The notes under the pieces are model-generated. The model was not told the origin of the DNA. It did no database searches and saw nothing but the letters and a program-made list of their open reading frames with translations. From the NCBI RefSeq assembly GCF_022965805.1, contig NC_133109.1, positions 387,001 to 451,000 of the forward strand: a DNA stretch of 64,000 nucleotides, read 5' to 3'. Each line of letters starts with the position of its first letter. The stretch's first letter is position 1. Origin of the DNA: Primulina eburnea (lineage: Eukaryota; Streptophyta; Magnoliopsida; Lamiales; Gesneriaceae). The position numbers were made by a program, and so were the translations under genes. Shown one piece after another: positions 22,766 to 32,809 of this stretch.

Positions 22766-24141
22766 ATGGAAATCATACACTGCTTATTCGTGTTACGGAT
22801 CTTAAATGTACAAATCTTGATCCAAAATGTAGCCAATGTGGATGGAGGGAGACATCATAATCACATGAACAAGAAGCAACAGAGTGAAATTTCACCTGAA
22901 CTTACCCCAGACGATTCCCTGGACCAACCTCCCACTCTTCCAGCCGACTCGCCTCTTCCCCAACCCGGGAACTTATCGAGCACGAGCTGCATTTTCAATG
23001 CGTCTGACTGTGGTGCAGTTGGAGACGGAGATACTGATGAAAGTGATGCCTTCAAAGATGCATGGAAGGAGGCATGCCGAGTGGAAAATGGAGTGGTTCT
23101 GGTCCCATCAGATCAGGTGTTTCTTGTTACTTCAACCATTTTTCCTGGACCCTGTGAGCCGGGGGCACGTTTTTCAGGTGAGATCGGAGTTGTTTCCTAA
23201 TGGTGTCGAATTTTGAATAAAAAATTGTGTAGTATGCGAAGTAATTACAAGGTAATATTATTAATTGCCGTACCTGTGAAGGTGGATGGGGTGCTAATGC
23301 CGCCAGATGGACCAGATTCCTGGGCAGAATCCGACAGCACTAAGCAGTGGCCGGTGCTTTACAATATTGACGTCTTTACTTTCACTGGAGCTGGGAGCAT
23401 TGAAGGAAATGGCCAGAAGTCGTGGGATCTTCCGTGCAAACCTTACAAGGTAACGAAAATCATGATTCATATACATTATGCATACATATAAAGAAATTAT
23501 GTTGTGTCCCTCTCGGTATATGTTGTTTACCTTTGTAATTTAGATTTTAGAACAATATTCATAACAGTTGGAACAGAAAATGACAGTATTTGCCGCAAAA
23601 TATGTGTCTTTTTTAGTGTCCTAATGGAAAAACATTGCCCAGACCATGTTACAGCCGGCGGTGAGTGTTAATCTCCAAGTTAAAAATTGTTGGGCGGTGA
23701 TTAGCAACTAATGAAATCGATTCCATTTGCATATATTTACAGCTAAATCGATTTTTCATGAGCTCGAACTTGGGGGTAACCGGTTTGCGTATCCAAAACA
23801 GCCCACAGTTTCACATGAAATTCGACGTATGTGAAGTGTCCTAGTCGAGAAGATGTCGATTTCTTCCCCTAAGTTAAGCCCAAACACAGATGGAATACAC
23901 ATTGGGAACACCAAATCTGTTGGCATATACAGCTCTGTCACAGGCAATGGTAATCACACACACACACACACACACATATAAATCGATGCACAATTCAATG
24001 AACCAAAGAATTACTGATATGAATAATCGACTGAGTTGTAAAATGATTTATGGAACAGGGGATGATTGCATTTCAATAGGTCTAGGTTGTCAAGATGTGG
24101 ATGTAGAAGCCGTCACTTGTGGGCCGAGTCACGGGATAAGG
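22766..24141 (+). pseudogene. Polygalacturonase (GH28), 3'-truncated and frameshifted
   Basis: The gene resembles a secreted plant exo/endo-polygalacturonase that cleaves pectin. The ATG at 22766 begins a hydrophobic leader and a His-rich, low-complexity stretch, then CGAVGDGDTDESDAFKDAW. Exon 2 (23281-23449) gives [20 protein letters not shown]. Exon 3 at about 23617 gives CPNGKTLPRPC, exon 4 (from 23743) gives [20 protein letters not shown] and [17 protein letters not shown], and exon 5 (from 24058) gives [11 protein letters not shown] and CGPSHGI. Catalytic motifs NTDG, GDDC and GxSHGI are present (Ser replaces Gly in GHG context), but RIKT and everything after are missing. Exon 1 ends in the wrong phase for exon 2, consistent with an extra T in TTTTT at about 23171-23175, and exon 4 has an in-frame TAG and a frame change. 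The gene stops at a splice donor (24142) with no further exon before the opposing gene. Confidence 0.88.
23956..23976. repeat. (CA)n microsatellite in a polygalacturonase intron
   Basis: About ten CA units between exon 4 and exon 5 of the pseudogene. Confidence 0.9.
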
Positions 24142-24363
24142 TATGTGGTATTGAAATTTTGAAGAATTATATTTTTAGCCCTTTTGAAGCAGGGGTGAAT
24201 CACCATGCTCAGCCCCCTATACATTTACCCCCACACATATGACAATGACCAACGATTAAATTATGCAACCTAAATCTCTGTTCCTGAGATCGACACTTCA
24301 TCACAGTGCTAAAAATTATAAACTGTGGGCAAAGTGTGCAAGGAGATCGTGTGAAGAAGCTAC
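24142..24363. other. Junction between two 3'-truncated convergent genes
   Basis: About 220 bp hold the remains of an intron from each flanking gene and no recognisable exon of either. Neither gene's missing 3' exons were found elsewhere in the window. Confidence 0.6.
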
Positions 24364-25544
24364 CTTAGTACACCAACCAGCCCACATGTCGTCATATCTC
24401 CCAATAGGCTGGCCATCACCCGTGAGGCCGAAATACATTGCAGGACCAATGAGTTCTCTATCAAACCCAAGATTCATACCACACATGGGAAACAAAGTGC
24501 CCTTTGGAATAGTGAAAACAGCATCAACATACCTATGTTTACAAACCAACATAAGCGCACATGTACTACTATTTGCAGTATCTAGAGACAAGATATGATA
24601 CAAAAGTGCGACAAGATCAAGCACATCAACCAACCTCGTGTTGCGTGCCCGAGGTTTAACAAGCTGGGTGGGGACATCATAATCGGGAATGTTGAGCCAG
24701 AGTCCATGAGAAACCGCGTTTGGCACACCTTCACGCATGCTGAAAGGGTATCCACGCACGAAATCTGCTCTTTCTAGGAATGAATCGTACAATGTGTTGA
24801 AAAACAAAGGTGTGGATGGAGTGAGCAGCCTGTGAATGTGTTGAGCCAATGCGTTGAGGTCTTCCCCAGTTGGATCTTTGGTCACCTTTTTACATTTCAA
24901 CAGTCAAGTTTTAAATAACATGGGAGTATTGAACAAATTATATGATAAACAATATAGAAGCATTTGAGAACATTACACATATGAATTAAAAGATACATGT
25001 ACATTGTACGTACAATGTACATGTATCTTTTAATTCATATGTGTGGTATACTTTGTTCAGCATATTCTACCACAGACATGTAATATGAGCATGCTCAAAC
25101 GTATAATACATGGTTAGTTCACACTTAAATAAATCTAAAAGGAATACCTTTCAAAGCATATTCTCAATGACCGTTAACTTGCCAGATCCCCAAAACCCGA
25201 AAAAATTAAAAATCGAAGAATCGGGAAAACGAAGAACTTACAAAGCAATCAGCATCGATGGTGTGGATATACTTCTTCTTAGACACCATGAAACCAAAGC
25301 ACCTGCAAGCAGAGTCCTTAGAGTCAAGAATCCTGTTTACATCATTCCGATTGTAGAGCTCGTAGTCAATTCCCTCAGGAACTTTGATAACCTTGGTCGG
25401 ATCTCCGTCTTGGACGATGATTAAATGGTAGTGCTGAAAGAATGGCCTCCACATTTGCAAGAAATCCAAGTTTCGGATGGTGGGTATCACTATACCCAAC
25501 TCATCCTTGAGCGGCGGCATCACCGGCGTGGCTGGTTTCGACAT
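24364..25544 (-). pseudogene. UDP-arabinopyranose mutase / RGP, 3'-truncated
   Basis: This family interconverts UDP-arabinopyranose and UDP-arabinofuranose at the Golgi surface for cell-wall synthesis. Three exons splice in phase with GT-AG: 25544-25242 (ATG, MSKPATP..., then [20 protein letters not shown] and [11 protein letters not shown]), 24885-24635 (VTKDPTGED..., [20 protein letters not shown]) and 24532-24364 ([31 protein letters not shown]). Together they give 241 codons, about two thirds of the usual 340-360. The second intron is 102 bp and open, so it looks coding if not spliced. The metal-binding IDDDC motif reads IDADC here, which keeps D-x-D. About eight residues are missing before KDSACRC. 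The last exon or exons are absent. A TATA box and introns are retained, so this is a truncated gene copy, not a retrocopy. Confidence 0.88.
24975..25044. repeat. 70-bp perfect palindrome inside the UAM intron
   Basis: The arms are 35 bp each with no spacer; the centre is ...TACATTGTAC|GTACAATGTA... at 25009/25010. I paired every base from 24975/25044 to the centre without a mismatch. It lies in the first intron of the truncated mutase gene. Confidence 0.95.
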
Positions 25545-25624
25545 GGTTTTCCGAGACAGAGATAGAGAATTAATCAGATCTTGGTGTGGTGATGGCGGAT
25601 TGATGGGGGTGTTTCGGGCTGGAA

Positions 25625-25630
25625 TTTATA
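25625..25630 (-). promoter_or_regulatory. TATA box of the UAM gene
   Basis: Minus-strand CCCTATAAATTCC, 81 bp upstream of the ATG at 25544. Confidence 0.7.
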
Positions 25631-26016
25631 GGGGCGTGGAATACGCGTAATATCGTAACGAGAAAGGAGTGACTGCAGAGTGGAAAGACGAAGGCCGAGG
25701 CTCCAAAGCAAAGTTCCCCGCAGCAGAGTTAAAACCGATAGATTGCAACAAGAAGGAGGGAGAGAAGACAACAAGCAAATTTTTTGTTGAAATTTGCTCA
25801 GTGAAATGGTTGAAAGACAAAGACGGAGGTTCCAAATCAAAGGAAGAGAAGATGAAAACGAAAAGGCAAAAATGAAGCAAACCCACTTGCAGTGTTGTGG
25901 TGTGCATGTGTAATTGTCCATGGTGAGTGATGTTGTGGAAGAGCCACGTTTTATGGGGGTAACTTATCACCGGAAGGAAACCGGCCATTTTGAGAGATTG
26001 CTTGTTTTAATTATAA

Positions 26017-26017
<1 letters not shown>

Positions 26018-26077
<60 letters not shown>
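26018..26077. repeat. (TA)n microsatellite
   Basis: About 30 TA units. Confidence 0.95.
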
Positions 26078-26080
<3 letters not shown>

Positions 26081-26780
26081 TCGGTAAACATAGGTCTTAT
26101 ACTTTTAAGAGAGCTCTTAATTTATTTTTTTACATGAAGTGTTGCTTCAAATACATAGCCACGTAGAATAAATTTCAAATTTTTCGCAAACTTATTAATA
26201 TGAAACACTACATATACATAAGTAATTTATAATCTCATTTCTCTAAAATTATAAAAATAAATTAGAAATCCAAATATACAAAGATCATTTGATTTTGGGA
26301 TTTCAAACTCCGTGGCACATAGCCTTCTATTGCATTTCAGGACCAATACACTCCTCTACATGCACTTGCATGGCAGATTCTGCATTTTTTTTCTCCAGAA
26401 TCTTCAACATAGTCAAACCTAATTCTCCATTTTGCCCCATATGAGTCCGAAATTAACCCCTCTTTCAAAACTTTATTAAGCTTCCAGGACTCAAAGTTTT
26501 AACACTAATCTTTCCATGAGCTTCCAACAAATGCTCGATCGTTTGTCAAACAACAAATGCCTCCAATTTCCCATTAATTGGGCTTACCAAGCCCACTAAT
26601 TTATATGAGCCAAGTCTGATAATCTCATTTGCCATGTCTTTATCTCGCCGATACATCTGATATAACTATTTCTTAGGTTGATAATCTTTCTTTCACGACA
26701 AAAAAAATGATCGGGCTTGCTTATTTTTTTGCCTATCAAAGTTGAAATCTTTTGATTCCAACTTCGCTTTTGGTAGTATA

Positions 26781-27190
26781 ATGGGCGTGGTAGCAGCTAT
26801 CATCAACATATTCTCCTTCGCAGAGGAGATGCTGGAGAGGGAGAGAAGACTGAAGGAGGAGAAGGACGCGCAAAGAGAGAAGATAACAAGAAAAACAAAG
26901 ATATAATTTAACGGATGTTGTTTCATAACAACCTTCTAACAATGATATCTCAACTTATGAAAACTGATTAAAAGGAGCTGTAAGAAGAAGGTGAATTTAT
27001 TAACATTAATAGTAACTAATGTAGTTTTGTGATTAATTCTTCTTTGATTGTAGAAATGACGTTCTACCACCACCACCAACAGCAGCAAGAAATCAGGATG
27101 GAGCACCAGCTCTTCAAACAATAGGTTCTGATTATGAAGAGCAAAATAGGTTCTGATTATGAAGAGCAAAATAGGTTCCTGATTATGTCT
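26781..27190 (+). pseudogene. Small coiled-coil protein gene copy, plus strand, disrupted
   Basis: The ATG at 26781 opens MGVVAAIINIFSFAEEMLER followed by a Glu/Lys/Arg-rich stretch and a TAA at 26904-26906, 41 residues in all. Downstream a second exon-like piece after 'tttgattgtag' (27053) encodes NDVLPPPPTAARNQDGAPAL then QTIGSDYEEQNRF. The sister copy at 27764 keeps the frame longer, so the stop here is probably a lesion. A short N-terminal hydrophobic helix followed by a charged coiled coil is the visible plan. I do not recognise the family. Confidence 0.45.
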
Positions 27191-27229
27191 TGCTAACTAT
27201 GTGTGTGAGAAAATGAATTTCTGCTAGTT

Positions 27230-27418
27230 TTGAAGGAGGGGTTAATTTCGGACAAGAATGGAGAATTAGGTTTGACTCGGATGAAGATTCTGGAGAAAAA
27301 AGATGAAGAATATGCCAGGCAAGTGCCTGTAGAGGAATGGATTGGTCCTGAAAATGCAATAGAAGGCTATGTGCCACGGAGTTTGAAATCCCAGAAATTC
27401 AATTTCTTACACACATAG
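27230..27418 (+). pseudogene. Unidentified exon-like fragment (block A)
   Basis: A 62-codon open frame contains GELGLTRMKILEKKDEEYAR then QVPVEEWIGPENAIEGYVPR. The inverted copy at 26470-26278 keeps a related sequence (GELGLTMLKILEKK...QVHVEECIGPE) with later stops. Residues are conserved across the two copies better than the bases between them appear to be, which suggests coding ancestry. The family is not recognised. Confidence 0.4.
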
Positions 27419-27419
27419 T

Positions 27420-27764
27420 TAGCAAGCCATAGTAATCAGGAACCTATTTTGCTCTTCATAACCAGAACCTGTTGTTTGAAGAGCTGGTGCTCCATCCTGA
27501 CTTGCTGCTGCTGCCGATGGTGGTGGAACGTCGTTTCTACAATTAATGAAGATATAATCACAAAATTACAGTAGTTACTATTAATGTTAATAAATTCACC
27601 TCCTTCCTGCAGGTCCTTTTAATCAATTTCATCAGTTGAGATATTATATCTTCGTTTTCACGTTCATCTTCTCTCTGCGCGTCTTTCTCCTCCTCCAGTC
27701 TTCCCTCCCTCTCCAGCATCTCCTCAGCGAAAGAGAATATGTTGATAGCTGTTGACACGCCCAT
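27420..27764 (-). CDS. Small coiled-coil protein gene copy, minus strand, possibly spliced
   Basis: The ATG at 27764 starts MGVSTAINIFSFAEEMLERE, then GRLEEEKDAQREDERENEDI and ISQLMKLIKRTCRKE up to about 27601, where a possible donor (GAG|GTGAAT) begins. After an acceptor TTGTAG at about 27541, the next piece reads NDVPPPSAAAASQDGAPALQ then TTGSGYEEQNRFL, but only in a phase that does not match the most obvious donor. If spliced, the product would be about 95 residues: a short hydrophobic N-terminus, a strongly charged coiled coil, and a Pro/Ala-rich tail. Unspliced, the frame runs on to 27558. It is the better-preserved of the two inverted copies. No known domain is recognised, and whether it is expressed is open. 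Confidence 0.45.
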
Positions 27765-28019
27765 TACACTACCAAAAGCAAAGTTGGAATCAACGGATTT
27801 CAACTTTGATAGCCAAATAAAAACAAGCCCGATCATTTTTTTGTCGTGAAAAAGAGATTTACCAGCCTAAAAAATAGATATATCAGATATATCAGCGAGA
27901 TGAAGACATGGCAAATGAGATTATCAGGCTTGGCCCATATAAACTAGCGGGCTTGGTAGGCCCATTTAATGGGAAATTGAAGGCATTTGTTGTCTGACAA
28001 ACTATCAGTGTCTGATCGT

Positions 28020-28270
28020 TCAAGAGTTAAATTAGCAGCTTCACTGCTACCAAAGATAAACCATATAATGTGATACTGAAACATAACGTAAGACATAAAT
28101 TTAAAAGGGGGGGTGGGAAGCTCACGTAAAATTTACCAGTATTACATACGCTCATGATGGGCTATAAGATCCTCAATTGGCCTGAAGCAAGAACCTCATG
28201 TTGACCTAAACAAGATTATACATGGAAACAAAAGTGCTCAGTATTCCATGAAATAAAATAATTGGTGCTG
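28020..28270. repeat. Copy of the 17.3-17.6 kb segment
   Basis: Shares 'ataagatcctcaattgg', 'gaagcaagaacctcatgttg' and 'cagtattccatgaaataaaa' with 17300-17600 at roughly 85-90% by eye. Confidence 0.75.
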
Positions 28271-28573
28271 CAGATCACTCATTTTCCAATCAAACTAAAC
28301 TTTCAGTTGGCTGATATCTATTGAACTAACAAATACAATATATCATGCTTCAAATCAAAGAGCTTGGACTGTGAAAAGAATAGCATTGACAAAGCCCTTT
28401 CAGATAATATTAGAATCCCAGACAAACTTTTTATATTTTTTTTAAAAAATATTGTAGCATGAGCTAGATGTGAGAGCATGTGAGTTGTTTATTTCATTAT
28501 TTGACCGGATTTTGTATTTTAAGTATCTACTGATGCTTTATCAGGCTATGTTCCTTCCTATCAGCCACTTTAT

Positions 28574-28846
28574 TTGCACATTCTAGTCTCTAAACATTGT
28601 TGTGAAGCTTCATGTCATTTTGCTATTCAATGTGATCTTCTACAAGTAAGTTATTCGTATTTGGTCACAAAGGCTAGGCAAAAAGAAGAGTATGGACGAG
28701 ACATCCGTGTGTTTGAAACATCAACAGCTTCTGCAAATGCTTCCAACATCGGTAAGGCCGTTCAGCAGTTATTTGAAGGCTTGTTACTTCTTTCAGAGCG
28801 GATTTTGGCAACAAAGAAAAAAGGTAATATGCAAGATAATCCCTAA
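28574..28846 (+). pseudogene. Unidentified gene fragment
   Basis: A 90-codon frame ends in KEEYGRDIRVFETSTASANA then SNIGKAVQQLFEGLLLLSER and ILATKK. The amphipathic second half looks like genuine protein sequence. No start with a plausible N-terminus, no continuation downstream and no family I can name. A cut-off exon is the best description. Confidence 0.35.
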
Positions 28847-29354
28847 ACTAACATATCACGGGGGCATATATTTGGCCAACATAGAACACATAATTCAATA
28901 TCTCTTCGCCAAAAACTAAAACTGTTTGCTGGTAAAGACCCGGGTTACCAGACATTTGGTGCTTGATCTTTATTTTTGTGAAAAAATGACATACAACACC
29001 AAAGATGAGTCACAACCATAACTCGTTATCAAGAATCGTGCTCGAGAACAAAGCACTAGGGTATTTTTTCAACATAATCCCCCACTGTGAAGCGGGCTGG
29101 CTCTATACCCGTGATTTAAGGCGGGCGGGGAAGAAAGACTTTCTCTTGAACCAAAACATAGCACCATCATATATGAGTCACAACTACAACTCATGTACGT
29201 TAGACAAAATATTGAATTGTAAACTTGATGAGTCCTAATAAACGGTACACCAGAAGCAATACGAGGAGGTTTTCTTGCCTATTTTTAGTTGTTGACAATA
29301 GATATTTCAATGCATACAACACCATAACATACTTGAAATAGCTCAGGAGGTGAT

Positions 29355-29586
29355 GGATATACTGTGATAATCAAAGTGTTATACACCAAATGAAAAACCC
29401 AGTATACCATGAGAGATTAAAACATATCGACATAAAGCAACATTTTATTCGAGAAATAACAGCTAGTGGGACTATCACGGTCGAGAAAATAGCTTCTGAG
29501 GAAAATCCAGGAGATGCTTTAACAAAAAGCCTACAAGTATCCAAGTTTGAAAATTGCTTGAATGTGGGAACAAAATACAGTGCATA
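29355..29586 (+). mobile_element. Copia RNase H tail fragment
   Basis: The plus strand reads YCDNQSVIHQMKNPVYHERL then KHIDIKQHFIRE, and ends with NPGDALTKSLQVSKFENCLN. This is the C-terminal part of copia RNase H (C-DN-S-I NPVYHERTKHIDI HFIRE). No LTR is seen next to it. Confidence 0.85.
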
Positions 29587-29599
29587 GGCTTCTGTGAAT

Positions 29600-29875
29600 G
29601 AAAAGAAATTGTGAAACAAATTCATGTAAATGTCAATTTTCACCATTTTTTGTGCATATTCCTAGCCTCTTTTTTCATTCGGACACGATCCTCAAGCATT
29701 TTTTCGATGTTGTTCCGAAACGCCATCAGTTCCATTCTGTCAGCCCACTCCTCCTACTTTTCCTTCTTCTCATCCTCCTCCGACGCTTAGCCTACGGGGA
29801 GGAGAATGCGGAGACGCCTGCCTCGCATACGACCAAAAACCCTACTACGAAGTTGAAAGCCTTCTCAAATTTCAT
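29600..29875 (-). pseudogene. Small membrane-peptide family copy, disrupted
   Basis: A minus-strand ATG at 29875 gives MKFEKAFNFVVGFLVVCEAG then VSAFSSP and TAG at 29792-29794. After the stop an Arg/Lys-rich frame continues to about 29600. The opening M-KFE-A plus a hydrophobic helix resembles the peptide at 16852, and the GF-V-xA-xS-FSS core resembles the copy near 31200. Probably a decayed member of the same unrecognised family. Confidence 0.35.
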
Positions 29876-29889
29876 GATTTGGGTGTGGT

Positions 29890-30660
29890 GAAAGAAATGT
29901 TTTGAAAAATCATAAAAAGCCAGTATTTCAGCTTAATATATTTTAAATTTTAAAAATATTATATATATATATATAATAAAAAAATATATTTATCCAAGTT
30001 TAAAATTTAATATTTCTAAGAAATATCAAATTACCATCAATTCTTGTGCCCCTGACCGTTGAACTGTTTTTTAAGGTAAATTGTTTCAATAACCGATCCG
30101 GTAATGAAAAATTGTTTAGATTGCCATCCATGCATAAATTTTGCAATAATTAATTGTATAATGAATTTTTAAATTATAACCTCATTTCGAGAGTACATTT
30201 TTAAAATCTTTGTAACATTATTTTCTATAAACCAACTTAATTTAATTATATGAAAATAAATTATTGAATTTAAGATATAACATTACTATCTTCCTGATAT
30301 TTTAAAAATTAATTTATACTTAATGAAGAACTTTAGTTTCTAGCTAAAATTATTTTTTATTAGTAATAACTCTTATTAAGAGTTTCTTTTTCCATGCATA
30401 TCGCAATTTTCAATTAATAATTAAGTAATATATTTTATTTTTCAGATTAATTAAGCAAAACATACCATGTGTGTGTGTAAAATCGGCATAAGTCAGTAAT
30501 AAATTTAAAAATGAAATAATTTAAGACAAAAAAAATAAAATATTAATGATATGTTTAATTAAGGGTAACAGACGTATGCTTCTTTTTTATCATTTAAAAA
30601 TGTTCCACTGCAATCGTGCATATTAAGCTTTATTTTACATTCCATAAAAATTTATGTGAT
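29890..30660. other. AT-rich spacer
   Basis: No gene or element ends seen; contains a short (TA)n at about 29961-29975. Confidence 0.5.
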
Positions 30661-31079
30661 AATTAGCATCCCATACAAGTTTTTAGGGGGTGTGAAATGG
30701 AACACAAAATCAGAATTTGAGGCGGGCATTTGCACACAACAACATAGACTGTCTCCATGAAATCATTGTAGGATGATCTTTGGAGATCTCCAATGGTTTT
30801 CGATTTCTGGAACATTTTATTTTTCTGGAAAATATTTCCTACATTCCTCATGAGTTACTTGGTGTTGTGGATGATATGAACACAATCTACATTATCAAAC
30901 CAATTGGAGAGAATATTATATGGGAGAGAGCAATCTATCATTGTGACAGTTCAAGCCAAACAACTACAGAGGAAACAAAGCACTCAAGGGGACTCATCAG
31001 GAGATCAAGAAAGAACTCAAAAGAGAAATAAAGATAGACAAAGATCCATTTGCAAAACCATATACGAAAAGAAATGGAG
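30661..31079. other. Unassigned region
   Basis: Open stretches exist on both strands (for example 30780-31031), but none has a recognisable motif. The Lys/Arg-rich 31000-31095 part looks like old coding sequence of unknown source. Confidence 0.35.
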
Positions 31080-31225
31080 AAACAAAGTAATATAAATGTC
31101 CATCTTCACCTTTTTTTGTGTCCCTGTTCTCCTTCCTCAGCTTAGCCTCCACCGAGGAGAATACGGAGGCAGCTGCCTTGGATACGATCATAAACCCTAC
31201 TAACAAGTCGAAATGCTTTTAGCGA
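31080..31225 (-). pseudogene. Small membrane-peptide family copy, no start codon
   Basis: The minus strand reads KHFDLLVGFMIVSKAAASVF then SSVEAKLRKENRDTKKGED. It parallels the copy at 29875 (KAFNFVVGFLVV...SAFSS) and adds the charged tail that copy has lost. There is no ATG upstream in frame. Flanking DNA shares 'cttagcct' and 'accctacta' phrases with 29780-29860. Confidence 0.35.
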
Positions 31226-31404
31226 GTTCTTCAGGCTTATGATGGGCCAAAAAGATTGGATATAAGCATCGGCCCTTTAATATTATTGTTAAAACTTTTT
31301 CCCCTTGTAATAAGTAATGAAGTCCATTACTCAACTAATACCTACAATTTATCAATCCAATATAAACGTCTGACATTTGATTATTTGGTTTGTTAACATT
31401 ATTA

Positions 31405-32628
31405 TTACCGTCGCTAATTAGGTCAAGCGACGGTTTTAACGGCGGTTTGGTTATCCGTCACCAGAGTCCCCGTCGCCTTCTAAAAACGACGGTTTGGCTA
31501 ACCGTCGTTTATATTAGCGACGGTTTATTGAAGAACACCGTCGCTATCGTAGCGACGGTTCTGCTAAAAACCGTCGCTAATATAAGCGACGGATATTCAA
31601 AACCGTCGCTATATGACACGACGGATAAAATAAAAAGACCGTCGCTATATTAAGCGACGACTTTTTCAAAACCGTCGCTATATTGTTTGGGATTTTTTTA
31701 AAAAAACTGCCGCTTAAAAAGCAACGGTGTTTATCGTAAAAATCAATATAACGATGGTGTTTATCCGTAAAAAACATAAAAAAACCTACTACGAAAAACG
31801 TAAAAGCGAGTAGTAAATTTTCTGTATAAAAAGAATTTAAAACCTGATTTGTGCGAAGATTTGCCACTCCGACGACCCGTTGGAAGATCATATCGACGAG
31901 GAAATCTACAACATAAATACAAAAAAATGTTAGTACAAAATAAAAAAATCGAAACATAGAAAAAAATTGATAGAGTTATAAAAAAATCGAAACATAGATG
32001 AAATCGTTTAAGAAATGTTCGGGAAGGTCGGCATATATACAAACATAGCGACGGTTTAATTAAGAACAGTCGCTATATATCGACTTTCAGCGACGGTTGT
32101 TCCAAAATCCGTCGCCGATCTAGATCGGCGAACCGATGAAGATCGGCGACGGTTAGTTTATACCCGTCGCTATTATAACGACGAGTGTCAACAAACTGTC
32201 GTCATAATAGCGACTATTTTTTTAAAAACCGTTGCTTACTTAATTTGGCGACCATTTTCTAAAAACTGTCGCTATTTTAAAGCGACGGTGCGACTAGAAC
32301 CGTCGTTATAATATTGCGACTGTTTCATAAAACCGTCTCCATTTTTATTAACGACGACGGGTAGAAAGACCGTCGCATTAAATAACGACGGGTACTTGAA
32401 ACAGTCGCAATATGAGCGACGGTTTATAAAAACCGGTCGCTAATTAGCGACGGTGTTTCTATAACCGTCGTTGTTTTAGCGACCGTTATACAATAAACTG
32501 TCGCTATTTTAAATAAGCAATGGTTTATTAAAAACCATCGCTATATAGCGACGGTTATCTGAAAGCCGTCGCTATATTTGCGACGGTTTTATTAAAACCG
32601 TCACTATGTTGTCCGTTTTTTTGTAGTG
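31405..32628. mobile_element. CACTA-type element, left end missing
   Basis: Dense mirrored units of GCGACGGTTT / AAACCGTCGCTA fill 31405-31690 and 32040-32610. The right terminus reads GTCCGTTTTTTTGTAGTG, the expected CACTA end. No CACTACAAAA start is found at the left. The middle (31690-32040) has no transposase. About two dozen array units are visible. Confidence 0.75.
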
Positions 32629-32809
32629 AGTTGATTGCCAATTTCCAATGAACGCGCGCAAATCATATTCTATAACATTATTTACTTCAACTTCACCATT
32701 GACATTCATTTCACTCGACGTCTTGGGCTTCCAGTAAATCCGTATGATCTCATTCACATTATATTCTTCACTTGATCATATAATCGCTTATCAACTTTTT
32801 TTTCTTTGT

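Larger units (their letters stand above)
26278..28015. repeat. Inverted duplication with two paired blocks
   Basis: Block A at 26278-26470 is the reverse complement of 27230-27405 (shared phrases such as 'tttcaaactccgtggcacat' and 'gtcaaacctaattctcca'). Block B at 26520-27190 is the reverse complement of 27410-28015 (shared phrases such as 'ggatggagcaccagctcttc' and 'caaatgagattatcagg'). The order A', B', A, B means a simple hairpin cannot account for it; a tandem unit with one inverted copy can. Each B block carries one copy of a small gene (26781 plus strand, 27764 minus strand). Confidence 0.85.

Noticed and set aside
24975..25044. Palindrome as a microRNA precursor
   Set aside because: Perfect pairing with no loop does not fit a plant MIR hairpin; it is reported as a palindrome only.
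22766..25544. Polygalacturonase and mutase fragments as a Pack-MULE or Helitron capture
   Set aside because: No long inverted ends with 9-bp duplications and no TC...CTRR plus hairpin found around them. Kept as an alternative only.
31405..32610. Regularly spaced GCGACGGTTT repeats resembling a CRISPR array
   Set aside because: Plant DNA, variable mirrored spacing, no conserved full-length repeat or unique spacers, and a CACTA terminus at the end. They are transposon subterminal repeats.
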